Source: Streptomyces sp. NBC_00582 | GTDB lineage: Bacteria; Actinomycetota; Actinomycetes; Streptomycetales; Streptomycetaceae | Reading direction: 5' to 3' | Length of the DNA stretch: 64,000 nucleotides | Assembly: GCF_036345155.1 (NCBI RefSeq) | Contig: NZ_CP107772.1 | Span: 992,001-1,056,000, forward strand | In this document: positions 7,781 to 16,393 of the stretch, in pieces | Position numbering within the stretch: position 1 is the first letter of the stretch | How the letters are laid out: each line of letters begins with the position of its first letter | Program-made: the position numbers and the translations under genes | The notes under the pieces: model-generated | The model's input: the letters and a program-made list of their open reading frames with translations, nothing else | The model's database searches: none | Told to the model about the DNA's origin: nothing

Positions 7781-9538
7781 TCAGTACCCGTGGGGACGCC
7801 GGTTGGGGTCGAACTGCTGGACCTTCTTGGCGAGATTGGAGCCGTCGACGGCGACGCCGTACCGGCTGCGGACGTACCGCATCGCGGCGGCGATGGATGC
7901 CACGGGGTCGTAGATGTTCACCGAGGTGCCGGGAGCGTGGCGCTGGGCGAAGGTCTGCGGGATGCACTGCACGATGCCTCGTGAGCACTGGAAGGGGGTG
8001 AGCGCGCCGTTCAGCCTCACGATCGGCCCGCTGCGCCGGTAACCGTCCCCGAAGTCCTTGACCTTGCTGAAGCCGGGGGGCGTCTTGGCGTTGGAGTCCC
8101 ACAGATTGCAGGCGTTGGGGTTGCCGGACGACTCACGCGCGACGGCCGTCCTGAAGCCCCTCACCCAGAAGCCGCTCGCCTGGACTCCGGCGGCCGTGCT
8201 CGCCTGTGCGATCCAGTCCTCCAGCGTGCCCTCGGGCGTGTACCGGTGGTACGTCACCTGCTTCGGGTCGATCTGCCCCATGGCACCGGCGCCGGTACCG
8301 CCCGTCGTCGTCCCGCCCGCCGGGAAACCGGTACGGACCCGGAACAGTCCGGCGCGCTCGCCGAGTTCCGTCAGCGACTGCACGCCGGGTGATCCGACGG
8401 CGTCGCTTCCGGACAAGTGCAGCGCCGTACGGCGGAACTCGTCGTAGAGGGCCTGGGTGGCGGTCTCGAAGATCCCGCGTTCATCGGCCACGTCCGTGTG
8501 CATGACCCTCCGCAGACCGTCCTGCACCAGGGCCACATCGGCCTTCGCGCTGGCGTCCCCACCCGGCTGCGCCTGCTCCTCCTGGGCGCTGTGCGTCGAG
8601 GCCCAGACCACCTGGTTCAAACTGACCCAGGACGGTTCCGCGGCCGGGGAGGAACCCGCCCTGACGTTGAACAGCGCCGACTCATGGCCCAGTTCGACGA
8701 GTTCCCGCGTGGTGGGAACGCCGTGGCCGTCCGCCTCGTAGCGGTCGAGTTTCTCCTTGCGGAACCGCTCGAAGAGTTCCTGTGTCTCCGCCTCGAACAC
8801 GGAGTGCGGGTCGTCCGGGGCGACGCCCATGACCCTCTCCAACGCGTCCTGGACGAGAGCGACGTCGTCCGCCGTGGTGCCGTCGCCGTTTCCCGCGGTC
8901 TGCTCCTCGGCCGTGGAGTGGGTGGCCGCCCAGGTGAGCTGGTTCGAGGACACCCATGGCAGCGCCTCCTCGGCTTCCGCCACGGACAGTGCGTCGGCCT
9001 CACGGGACGAGGCCGAGGCCATGTACGTGTATCCGGGCTTGTTCTTCAGGCCCGGGTCGGCCGTGACGATCCCCTCCGCGAATGTCGGCAGCCCGTATCC
9101 GTAGAGGTAACTGTCCCGACGGGCACGCTTCTTCAGGTACACCCCGTCGCCCTCGGACGAACCGTTGGCGTTGGTGTTCCCCTCGATGGTGTACGCGTGG
9201 TCGGCGTCGTACTTGTAGACGAGTCCGACGTGTTCGCCGCCCAGGTGGCCGAAGAACACCATCGCCCCGATCGCGGGATAGTACGAGAACCTGCCGCGGC
9301 TCTTGTACCAGTTGACGGCCGTCGGGCAGGAGGCGGTCACGGGCGCCAGGCTCTTCAGGCCCGCCTGCTGGAAGGCCCAGGACTGGAAGGTCTGACACCA
9401 GGCCTGGTTCTGCGACCACTCCAGTCCGGGTACGGCGGGGGAAAACTTCTGGTGGTTGTTGTGGTGGCCGTTCGAGAAACCTTCGTGGTATCCGACTTCG
9501 GTCTTCTCGATGGCGATGAGGGTGTCGGTCTGACTCAT
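7781..9538 (-). CDS. CHAP plus lytic-transglycosylase cell-wall hydrolase with two internal repeats
   Basis: 585 aa, starting at ATG 9538 after AAAGGGGATGG. An N-terminal CHAP amidase/endopeptidase domain (Cys48 in WCQTF, His103 in GEHVGLVY) is followed by two tandem repeats of about 100 residues (195-294 and 304-403). Both begin WVSxNQxxWAxTHS and end with an ELGxxxxLFxVRxG motif. The C-terminus (about 430-585) is an SLT-type transglycosylase with the catalytic Glu in ARESSGNP (Glu469). No signal peptide is visible, so export would need a holin, lysis or another route, as in phage endolysins. No phage genes are nearby. The repeats may bind wall polymer. Confidence 0.85.
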   Translation of the reverse strand: MSQTDTLIAIEKTEVGYHEGFSNGHHNNHQKFSPAVPGLEWSQNQAWCQTFQSWAFQQAGLKSLAPVTASCPTAVNWYKSRGRFSYYPAIGAMVFFGHLGGEHVGLVYKYDADHAYTIEGNTNANGSSEGDGVYLKKRARRDSYLYGYGLPTFAEGIVTADPGLKNKPGYTYMASASSREADALSVAEAEEALPWVSSNQLTWAATHSTAEEQTAGNGDGTTADDVALVQDALERVMGVAPDDPHSVFEAETQELFERFRKEKLDRYEADGHGVPTTRELVELGHESALFNVRAGSSPAAEPSWVSLNQVVWASTHSAQEEQAQPGGDASAKADVALVQDGLRRVMHTDVADERGIFETATQALYDEFRRTALHLSGSDAVGSPGVQSLTELGERAGLFRVRTGFPAGGTTTGGTGAGAMGQIDPKQVTYHRYTPEGTLEDWIAQASTAAGVQASGFWVRGFRTAVARESSGNPNACNLWDSNAKTPPGFSKVKDFGDGYRRSGPIVRLNGALTPFQCSRGIVQCIPQTFAQRHAPGTSVNIYDPVASIAAAMRYVRSRYGVAVDGSNLAKKVQQFDPNRRPHGY

Positions 9539-9765
9539 CGCGTTCCATCCCCTTTCCCGCAGAATGCGGGCCCAGGGAACGGAGGAACACGAAGAAACAC
9601 GAAGGCATACGAGAGAACGCAAGGAGCGCCACGGGAACTCGGCCACCGGTCACTGGGCTCGCGCGGCCGTTGTCTCGATGCTATCGCCGGTGGTGCGGTG
9701 CCGCACCATCTGCGCCGGGGTGCGGGCGCCGTCCAGGTGTCTGCCGAAGCCGGCGGCCATCGTTC

Positions 9766-10476
9766 TCAAGCCGAGGAGCTGACAGGCTCGGTCGTACGCG
9801 CGAGGCGGGTGAGGCTGCGGTCGTGTGCGCGGCTGAGGAACAGCAGTGAGCAGGTGGCGCCGATCAGCGCGCAGAACATGTCCCACTGGGTGTCCCACAC
9901 ATCGCCCTGAGTGGCGAGGAACGCGTCGGCTGCCTGTCCTCCCGTCACGGCCGCCGCCCACTCCAGCATCTCGAAGACCGCGCTGAAGGCGAGGCAGGCG
10001 CAGACAGTCAGCGGGGCGAGCCAACGGCTGCCGCGCAAGGGCGAGGTGCGCACGAGGAGTTCCCGGACCAGGATCGCCGGGACGAATCCCTGCATGAGGT
10101 GGCCGAAGCGGTCGTAGGGGTTGCGCTCCAGTCCGAACCAGTCGCGCACCCAGTCACCCGCGGGCACCTCCGCGTAGGTGTAGTGCCCGCCCACGATGAG
10201 GACCAGGGCGTGCACGGCCAGCAGAGCGCACAGCAGACCGCTGAGCGGAAACCGCTTGCGCAGCAGGAGCGTCAGCGGCAGACCGATCATCACCCACACC
10301 GTCTCCAGCACCCAGGTGGTGGGGTCCTTGGCACCCCAGGCCGACACCGTCAGCGCGACGCCGACGCCGGCCGCGAGGACGGCGGGCAGCCGACGACCTG
10401 TGCGGCGAGCGCGCGTCCACCCGCCGACCGGCGGTGTGTCCGAGGACGGGCTGACGAAGGTGTGGTGTACGGACAT
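9766..10476 (-). CDS. DUF2238-type integral membrane protein
   Basis: 236 aa. The ATG at 10476 follows an AGGAG motif. The protein has a polar N-terminus, then about six transmembrane segments. It carries the family landmarks YDRFGHLMQGF, FEMLEWAAA and DVWDTQWDMFCALIGA, which are rich in conserved acidic and aromatic residues within membrane helices. The DUF2238/YjdF family has no established function. The longer upstream frame overlaps non-coding sequence and lacks a ribosome binding site. The gene stands alone. Confidence 0.85.
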   Translation of the reverse strand: MSVHHTFVSPSSDTPPVGGWTRARRTGRRLPAVLAAGVGVALTVSAWGAKDPTTWVLETVWVMIGLPLTLLLRKRFPLSGLLCALLAVHALVLIVGGHYTYAEVPAGDWVRDWFGLERNPYDRFGHLMQGFVPAILVRELLVRTSPLRGSRWLAPLTVCACLAFSAVFEMLEWAAAVTGGQAADAFLATQGDVWDTQWDMFCALIGATCSLLFLSRAHDRSLTRLARTTEPVSSSA

Positions 10477-10639
10477 GGCCGGCTCCTGGTGTCTGGGGTG
10501 CCCCCATCCTCGGACGCGTCGTGAACCGGCGGCATGAGCGCACGTACTCAACGCGCCCTGAGGATCGGGACGTGAAATACCTACGCCCCGGGGCCGAATG
10601 CGGCCGGCTGAGCGCACCACGCTGCGACCTCGTCGCACG

Positions 10640-10938
10640 GGTCGCACGGCACGCCCCGATCTGCCGGGGAAGCTGCTGTCCCTCGACGTCGTCACGCCCG
10701 CCGATCTGCGCGCGGCCCACCCGAACGCCGTCGCCGGTGACCCGTACGGCGGCTCCGCCGAGCTGGACCTGAACCTGCTGTGGCGTCCGTCGTCGGCCGG
10801 CGGCCGACACGCGACGCCGTACCGGGGTTGTGGCACGTCGGCGCCTCGACGCACCCCGGCCCCGGGCTCGGCGGCGGGTCGGGACACCTCGTCGCCCGGC
10901 ATCTGCTGTGTCGAGGGCGCCGCTCGCTCCGGCGTTGA
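10640..10938 (+). pseudogene. remnant of an FAD-dependent phytoene-desaturase-like oxidoreductase
   Basis: One frame reads LSLDVVTPADLRAAHPNAVA and continues through a GDPYGGSAELD motif to NLLWRP. After a one-base shift near 10800 a second frame reads GLWHVGASTHPGPGLGGGSG, then HLVARHLL, stopping at 10936-10938. Together these match the C-terminal FAD-binding end of the NAD(P)/FAD-dependent phytoene desaturase-related family. The N-terminal dinucleotide-binding domain is absent. Clearly a decayed gene end. Confidence 0.55.
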
Positions 10939-11071
10939 CGCCGCTTCTTCGCCGCGATGGGACCACACGGCTGCGATGTGACCGCACGAAAGCGGGACGA
11001 CCGACCACGGCCGTCTCGCTCGCAGGGCTTCACATATTTCAGTAGTACGACGGACGTCACCTGCAGAAAAT

Positions 11072-11506
11072 TCAGGATGCCGCGGGCCTGACGAGCCGTT
11101 CATCGGGGATGACCGCGACGCCCATGATCTCGATCATGGCCTCGGGCTGCCACAGTCCCGTGGTGCCGATGCCCGCCATCGCGGGGTACACCGGGCCCGC
11201 GAGTTCGCGCCACACCTCACCGATCTCCCTCCCGTGGGCCTGGTAGTCGGGGATGTCGGTCAGGAAGATCGTGACGCTGACGAGGTCCTCCGGGACGCCT
11301 CCCGCTTCCGCCAGCGTGGCGAGGACGTTGGCGAAGGCCTGCCGGAACTGCTCGACGATTCCACCGGGGACGATCTTCATGTCCTGGTCGAGGGCCGTCT
11401 GGCCGCCGAGGTGGAGCGTGTTGCCGCTGAGCGTCCCGTGCGAGTAGCCGCTGGGCCTGGCCAGGGACGCGGGGTTGATCGGAACGGGGGCCGAGTGGGT
11501 CGCCAT
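11072..11506 (-). CDS. RidA-family (YjgF/UK114) enamine/imine deaminase
   Basis: 144 aa, starting at ATG 11506 preceded by AGGAG. It shows the family landmarks: the GHLGG-like strand (LHLGGQTALDQ), a central FANVLATLAEAGG helix, and the C-terminal MIEIMGVAVIP strand. RidA proteins hydrolyse reactive enamines/imines to ketones and ammonia. The usual Arg of the active site appears to be replaced (EIMG rather than a clear xxxR motif), so activity may differ from canonical RidA. It is transcribed divergently from the aromatic-CoA cluster and shares its control region, which fits removal of an imine intermediate in that pathway. Confidence 0.88.
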   Translation of the reverse strand: MATHSAPVPINPASLARPSGYSHGTLSGNTLHLGGQTALDQDMKIVPGGIVEQFRQAFANVLATLAEAGGVPEDLVSVTIFLTDIPDYQAHGREIGEVWRELAGPVYPAMAGIGTTGLWQPEAMIEIMGVAVIPDERLVRPAAS

Positions 11507-11560
11507 GGAGAGCTCCTGCGTGACGTTGCGGGATCCGTTCTGTCTGCGCCACACCGTAGC

Positions 11561-11576
11561 ATCTATTGACATAGAT
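11561..11576. promoter_or_regulatory. operator-like inverted repeat between ridA-like and FAH genes
   Basis: ATCTAT and ATAGAT flank a TTGAC-like centre, giving a 16-bp perfect inverted repeat with a four-base spacer. It sits in the 129-base gap between divergent genes. The TTGACA inside it looks like a -35 element, so a bound repressor would block transcription. The PaaX-like protein coded at the end of the cluster is the natural candidate ligand-responsive repressor. Confidence 0.55.
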
Positions 11577-11635
11577 GTGACGCTCGTAGAAATAATGGAA
11601 TAAGTGAAGCGGAGAAGGAAGAGAGGGAACGGCCC

Positions 11636-12451
11636 ATGCGACTTGCGACCGTCGCCCACGCGGCCGGTACGAGCGCCGCGGTGCTCCACGAGGGCTCATG
11701 GCGGGCGCTTCCGGCCGTCGACCTGTCGGCGCTGCTGGCAGCGGCGCCCCCGCACCAGCCGGCAGGGCAGGCCGGCGCCGTGCTCGACGACGCCGTACCC
11801 GTCCTCCCGCTGCCCGCGCCCGGCAAGGTGATCTGCTGCGGACTGAACTACGCCGATCACATCCGCGAGACCGGGCGGGAGCTGCCCGCATACCCCACGC
11901 TCTTCCCCAAGTACGCCGACACGCTCACCGGTCCCGAGGCCGACATCGTGCTGCCGAGGGGCCTCCAGGTCGACTGGGAGGCCGAGTTGGCCGTCGTGGT
12001 CGGCGCGCCCCTGCGCCACGCCGACCGGGCGACCGCGCTGGCCGGGATCGCCGGCTACACCGTGGCGAACGACATCTCGGTGCGCGACTGGCAGTACCGG
12101 ACCCTGGAGTGGTTCCAGGGGAAGGCCTGGGACGCGTCCACCCCGGTCGGCCCCGTGGTCGTCACACCGGACGAGATCGACCCCAGCGCGGGCCTGGAGG
12201 TCATCTGCCGGGTCAACGGCGAGCAGGTCCAGCGCGACACCACCAGGACACTCGTCTTCGACGCCGCCGACCTGCTCGCGTACATCTCCGCCTTCACCGT
12301 GCTGCGCCCCGGCGACCTGGTGCTGACCGGTACGCCCGGCGGCGTCGGAGTGGCCCGGGAACCCCAGCGGTTCCTCGCCGACGGCGACGTCGTGGAGACC
12401 GAGATCCCCGGCATCGGCACGCTGCGCAACACCGTGCGCTTCACGGACTGA
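11636..12451 (+). CDS. fumarylacetoacetate hydrolase (FAH) family protein
   Basis: 271 aa, ATG after GAGAGGGAAC. It has the FAH fold: KVICCGLNYADHIRE, then a metal-binding triad within VDWEAELAVVVG and IAGYTVANDISVRDWQ, and the GDLVLTGTPGGVG loop at about 225-240. Family members hydrolyse or decarboxylate beta-diketo acids at the end of aromatic ring-cleavage pathways (fumarylpyruvate, acylpyruvates). It is first in a run of co-oriented genes for CoA-dependent aromatic breakdown, where it would cleave the ring-opened product. The substrate is inferred from context only. Confidence 0.9.
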   Translation: MRLATVAHAAGTSAAVLHEGSWRALPAVDLSALLAAAPPHQPAGQAGAVLDDAVPVLPLPAPGKVICCGLNYADHIRETGRELPAYPTLFPKYADTLTGPEADIVLPRGLQVDWEAELAVVVGAPLRHADRATALAGIAGYTVANDISVRDWQYRTLEWFQGKAWDASTPVGPVVVTPDEIDPSAGLEVICRVNGEQVQRDTTRTLVFDAADLLAYISAFTVLRPGDLVLTGTPGGVGVAREPQRFLADGDVVETEIPGIGTLRNTVRFTD

Positions 12452-12490
12452 CACCCCCGCCCCCCGTTCATCCACCGAGGAGGAATCGCC

Positions 12491-12976
12491 ATGAACCCCG
12501 ATCCCAGCCCGTACGTCCTCGAGGGCGACAACTCCGTGTACGCCACCGCGGGCGGCCTGGTCGTACCGGTCGTCACGCGGGCCGGAGCGGAACCCGGGGA
12601 CACCGGGCAGTCCGCCGGGGCCACCCGGATCTCGGGCGTGAGCATCCAGCACACCCCGGCGACCAGGATCTGGTTCGGCAAGGTCCACAACGACAGCGGA
12701 TACCGGTCGGTGCCCCACCACCACGGCGAGGCCGAGACCGGCGGCTATGTGCTCTCCGGCCGCGCCCGGATCTACTTCGGCGCGAAGTTCGAGGACTACA
12801 TCGACATGGCGGAGGGCGACTGGGTCTTCGTCCCGCCGTTCCTGCCCCACGTCGAGTGCAACCTCGACCGCAACAAGCCGCTGACCTGGATGACCACCCG
12901 CACGCCCGAGAACATCGTGGTCAACCTCCCCCAGGTCGCCGACGCGGACCTGCGCGACTGGCTGGACCGGCCCTGA
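12491..12976 (+). CDS. single-domain cupin protein
   Basis: 161 aa, ATG after GAGGAGGAATC. A cupin barrel: motif 1 SVPHHHGEAETGGYVLSG supplies three consecutive His and a Glu, and motif 2 (PPFLPHVECN) the last His. These are the usual ligands for one Fe or Mn ion. It is too short for gentisate dioxygenase (two cupins, about 350 aa). It could be a small ring-cleaving dioxygenase, an isomerase or a binding protein. The neighbouring genes suggest a step in the aromatic pathway. It overlaps the next gene by one base. Confidence 0.85.
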   Translation: MNPDPSPYVLEGDNSVYATAGGLVVPVVTRAGAEPGDTGQSAGATRISGVSIQHTPATRIWFGKVHNDSGYRSVPHHHGEAETGGYVLSGRARIYFGAKFEDYIDMAEGDWVFVPPFLPHVECNLDRNKPLTWMTTRTPENIVVNLPQVADADLRDWLDRP

Positions 12977-13914
12977 TGACCGACACCACCTCCGAGGTCT
13001 TCACGGCCGCCGTCACCCTCACCCCCGCCGAGGCCCACACCTTCGACCTCGCCTTCACGGCGGTCACCCAGCCCTGTCCGTGGCCGAAGGCCTACGGCGG
13101 CGATCTGGTCGCCCAGGCCGCGGCCGCGGCGATGAGGTCCGTCGACGACGGCAAGACGCTGCACTCCATGCACTCCTGCTTCATGCGACCCGCCGACATC
13201 GGCGCCGAGGTGCGGTACGAGGTGGAGGTGCTGCGCGACGGCCGCGGCTACGCGACCCGCCAGGTGCGCGCGTACCAGCACGGCAAGGCGCTCTACGTCT
13301 GCCTGGCCAACTTCGCGGCCGGCGAACCCGGCGCCGGCCGCCACACCGCCGGCCTCCCCGACTGGCTGGGCGCCTCGGACCTGCCCGCCCCCGAGGACCT
13401 GCCCAGCTCCTCGGACTATCTGGCGGACCGGTCCGGCGGGACGATGACCGAGGTCTCCAAAAACTACTGGTGCGGCGGGCGCGGCTTCGACATGCGCCAT
13501 GTCCCCGGCCCCGCCTACCTCACGGTCGAGGGCAGCCGGGAGCCCCACCAGGCGGTCTGGGTCAAGCCGTTCGACGCGCTGCGGCCGGTCGACGGGCTCA
13601 CCGACGCGCAGCGCGACACGGCCGCCCTCGCCTACGTCTGCGGCTACACGATCCTGGAGCCCGTGCTGCGCGTGCTGGATCTGCCCTGGGCGCGGGAGGG
13701 ACTGGTCACCGCCAGCCTGGACCACGCGATGTGGTTCCACCGCGCACCGGAACCGGGCGTGGCGGACGGCTGGCTGCTCTACACCCAGGAGGCGGTCGCC
13801 GCCGACGCGGGCCGCGGCCTCGCCTCCGGTCGCTTCTTCACCCCCGACGGCACCCATCTGGCCACCGTCGTCCAGGAAGGGATGATCCGCGCCTCCCAGG
13901 GAGGACACGGATGA
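12976..13914 (+). CDS. TesB-type acyl-CoA thioesterase
   Basis: 312 aa. The ATG shares its A with the upstream cupin stop (TGATG). This is a double hot-dog protein: the first half has WPKAYGGDLVAQAAAAA and HSMHSCFMRPAD, the second HAMWFHRAPEPGVADGWLLY, both signatures of acyl-CoA thioesterase II. It hydrolyses acyl- or aryl-CoA to the free acid. In this cluster it could release the hydroxylated aromatic acid from its CoA ester or recycle trapped CoA. The stop overlaps the start of a tiny ORF (ATGA). Confidence 0.9.
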   Translation: MTDTTSEVFTAAVTLTPAEAHTFDLAFTAVTQPCPWPKAYGGDLVAQAAAAAMRSVDDGKTLHSMHSCFMRPADIGAEVRYEVEVLRDGRGYATRQVRAYQHGKALYVCLANFAAGEPGAGRHTAGLPDWLGASDLPAPEDLPSSSDYLADRSGGTMTEVSKNYWCGGRGFDMRHVPGPAYLTVEGSREPHQAVWVKPFDALRPVDGLTDAQRDTAALAYVCGYTILEPVLRVLDLPWAREGLVTASLDHAMWFHRAPEPGVADGWLLYTQEAVAADAGRGLASGRFFTPDGTHLATVVQEGMIRASQGGHG

Positions 13915-13997
13915 CCCTGTCGTCCTCGCCGCCGCGCCGCGCCGGCGGCGAACTCCGGCATGTCGAGCTCCGTAGGACCGAGGAGAACGAGTCATGA
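13911..13997 (+). pseudogene. 28-codon ORF, probable scar of a deleted acyl-CoA ligase gene
   Basis: The ORF starts at the ATGA overlap with the thioesterase stop and ends at an ATGA overlap with the monooxygenase start, so it is in perfect operon register. Its second half, GGELRHVELRRTEENES, looks like the C-terminal end of AMP-forming acyl/aryl-CoA ligases, where a TGK-x-RR-x-ELR motif carries the catalytic lysine. The first 11 residues look like an ordinary protein start. I infer an in-frame internal deletion that removed nearly the whole ligase while keeping translational coupling. It could also be a genuine tiny ORF. Confidence 0.45.
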
Positions 13998-16393
13998 GGA
14001 TCGCTATCGCCGGCGGCGGCCCCGGGGGGCTGTACTTCGCGGCTCTGATGAAGCAGCTCGACCCGGCGCACGAGATCACCGTGTGGGAGCGCAACGCGCC
14101 GGACGACACCTTCGGCTTCGGCGTCGTCTTCTCCGACGAGACCCTGGGCGGCATCGACAACGCCGACGACGTCGTCCATTCCGCGATGGAGAGCCGCTTC
14201 GCCCGCTGGACGGACATCGACGTCGAGGTCGACGGCACCCGGTTCACCGTCGGCGGCCAGGGCTTCGCGGCGATGAGCCGGAAGGAGCTGCTGCAGATCC
14301 TCCAGCGGCGTGCCGCCGAGCTCGGTGTCACCGTCCACTACCGCACCGAGGCGCCCGACGTGGACGAGCTGCGGGCCTCGTACGACCTGGTGCTGGCCGC
14401 CGACGGCCTCAACTCCGCCATCCGCACGAAGTACGCCGACGTCTTCGGGCCGTCGCTGGACCGGCGGCGCAACAAGTACATCTGGCTGGGGACCGACCTG
14501 GTCTTCGAGGCGTTCCAGTTCTTCGTCAAGCAGACGGAGTGGGGCACCGTGCAGATCCACGGCTACCCCTACTCGGACACCGGCTCCACCTTCATCGTCG
14601 AGATGCACGAGGACGTCTGGCGGCGCGCCGGCTTCGACGCCACCGAGGACCAGGTGTTCCCGCCGGGAGTCTCCGACGAGTACGCCGTCGCGCGGATCGG
14701 CGAGATCTTCGCCGACGAGCTCGAGGGGCACCGGATCCTCACCAACAACTCGAAGTGGCTGAACTTCACCACGGTCCGCAACGAGCGGTGGTACGACGGC
14801 AACGTGGTGCTGCTCGGCGACGCGGCGCACACCGCGCACTTCTCGATCGGCTCGGGCACCAAGCTCGCCATGGAGGACGCCCTCGCCCTGGCCGCGTGCC
14901 TGCACGAGCACCCGACCGTGGCCGAGGCGCTGGCCGCCTACCAGACCGAGCGCAAGCCCGTCGTCGAGTCGACCCAGCGGGCCGCGCAGGCGTCGCTGGA
15001 GTGGTTCGAGAACATCGGTATGTACGCCGGTCAGGACCCGGCGCAGTTCGTCTTCAATCTGCTCACCCGCTCGCGGCGCATCACCTTCGAGAACCTCAAG
15101 GAGCGCGACGCGGGGTTCGCCGCCCTGATGGAGGAGGAGTTCGCCCGGCACCAGCAGGCTCCCGAGGTCGCCCCGGCGATGTTCCAGCCGGTCCGGATCG
15201 GTCCGCTCGAACTGAAGAACCGGATCATCGTCTCGCCGATGGACATGTACTCGTCGGTCTCCGGCGTCCCCGGTGACTTCCACCTGGTGCACCTGGGGTC
15301 CAAGGCACTGGGCGGAGCCGGTCTGGTGATGAGCGAGATGGTGTGCGTGTCGCCCGAGGGGCGGATCACCCCCGGTTGCCCGGGACTGTGGAACGACGAA
15401 CAGCGCGACGCCTGGCGCCGCGTCACCGACTTCGTCCACGGGGGGACGACGGGCAGGATCGGTCTCCAGCTCGGCCACTCGGGCCGCAAGGGCTCGACCA
15501 GGCTGATGTGGGAGGGCATCGACCAGCCGCTCGAGGAGGGCAACTGGGAGGTGATCGGCCCGTCGGCGATCCCGTACGGCGCCGGCTGCCACGTCCCCCG
15601 GGAGGCCACCCGTGAGGACCTGGACAAGGTGGTCGCCGACTTCGCCGCCGCCACCGAACGCGGGGTGCAGGCGGGCTTCGACCTCATCGAGGTGCACGCC
15701 GCCCACGGCTATCTGCTCTCCTCCTTCCTCTCCCCGATCGCCAACGAGCGCACCGACGAGTACGGCGGCTGCCTGGAGAACCGGCTGCGGTTCCCCCTGG
15801 AGGTCTTCGACGCGGTGCGCCGGGTCGTCCCGCCGCACCTCCCGGTCACCGTGCGGATCTCGGCGACCGACTGGATGCCGGACGGCAACACCGAGGACGA
15901 CGCCGTGGACATCGCCCGCGCGTTCATCGAGCACGGCGCGGCCGCCATCGACGTCTCCTCCGGCCAGGTCGCCAAGGACGAGAAGCCGGCCTACGGCCGC
16001 TCCTACCAGACCCCCTTCGCCGACAGGATCCGCCACAAGGTGGCCGGCCCGGCGGGGGTGCCGGTGATCGCGGTCGGCGCCATCTCCTCGTACGACGACG
16101 TGAACTCGATCCTCCTCGCGGGGCGGGCCGACCTGTGCGCCCTGGGCCGCACCCACCTGTACAACCCGCACTGGACCCTGCAGGCCGCCGCGGAGCAGGA
16201 GTACCGCGGGACGGGCGCGCAGTGGCCGGTGCAGTGGGAGGCCGGCCGCCGCAAGCCGCCCGCCTCCCGCACCGACAAGATCCCGCCGCGGCTGTCCCTG
16301 CTGCGGGAGGGAGCCACCGACGACGTGCACCTGCGCTGGATGCCGCCGGCCACCACGGGGTCCGGCACCGCGTCCGGCACGGTGTCCGCGTGA
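13994..16393 (+). CDS. fused aryl-CoA FAD monooxygenase / Old Yellow Enzyme reductase
   Basis: 799 aa. Residues 1-385 are a flavoprotein monooxygenase (GGGPGG at 7-12, GDAAHT at 275-280) like salicylyl-CoA 5-hydroxylase. Residues about 395-775 are an NADH:flavin oxidoreductase barrel (MFQPVRIGPLELKNRI, LGHSGRKGS, HAAHGYLLSSFLSP, then a C-terminal flavin-phosphate loop). The same fusion is known in 2-aminobenzoyl-CoA monooxygenase/reductase and in annotated bifunctional salicylyl-CoA hydroxylases. It would hydroxylate, and perhaps reduce, an aryl-CoA. The RidA neighbour favours an amino-aromatic substrate, and the FAH neighbour favours a gentisate-type route. The choice between them is open. 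Confidence 0.92.
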   Translation: MRIAIAGGGPGGLYFAALMKQLDPAHEITVWERNAPDDTFGFGVVFSDETLGGIDNADDVVHSAMESRFARWTDIDVEVDGTRFTVGGQGFAAMSRKELLQILQRRAAELGVTVHYRTEAPDVDELRASYDLVLAADGLNSAIRTKYADVFGPSLDRRRNKYIWLGTDLVFEAFQFFVKQTEWGTVQIHGYPYSDTGSTFIVEMHEDVWRRAGFDATEDQVFPPGVSDEYAVARIGEIFADELEGHRILTNNSKWLNFTTVRNERWYDGNVVLLGDAAHTAHFSIGSGTKLAMEDALALAACLHEHPTVAEALAAYQTERKPVVESTQRAAQASLEWFENIGMYAGQDPAQFVFNLLTRSRRITFENLKERDAGFAALMEEEFARHQQAPEVAPAMFQPVRIGPLELKNRIIVSPMDMYSSVSGVPGDFHLVHLGSKALGGAGLVMSEMVCVSPEGRITPGCPGLWNDEQRDAWRRVTDFVHGGTTGRIGLQLGHSGRKGSTRLMWEGIDQPLEEGNWEVIGPSAIPYGAGCHVPREATREDLDKVVADFAAATERGVQAGFDLIEVHAAHGYLLSSFLSPIANERTDEYGGCLENRLRFPLEVFDAVRRVVPPHLPVTVRISATDWMPDGNTEDDAVDIARAFIEHGAAAIDVSSGQVAKDEKPAYGRSYQTPFADRIRHKVAGPAGVPVIAVGAISSYDDVNSILLAGRADLCALGRTHLYNPHWTLQAAAEQEYRGTGAQWPVQWEAGRRKPPASRTDKIPPRLSLLREGATDDVHLRWMPPATTGSGTASGTVSA

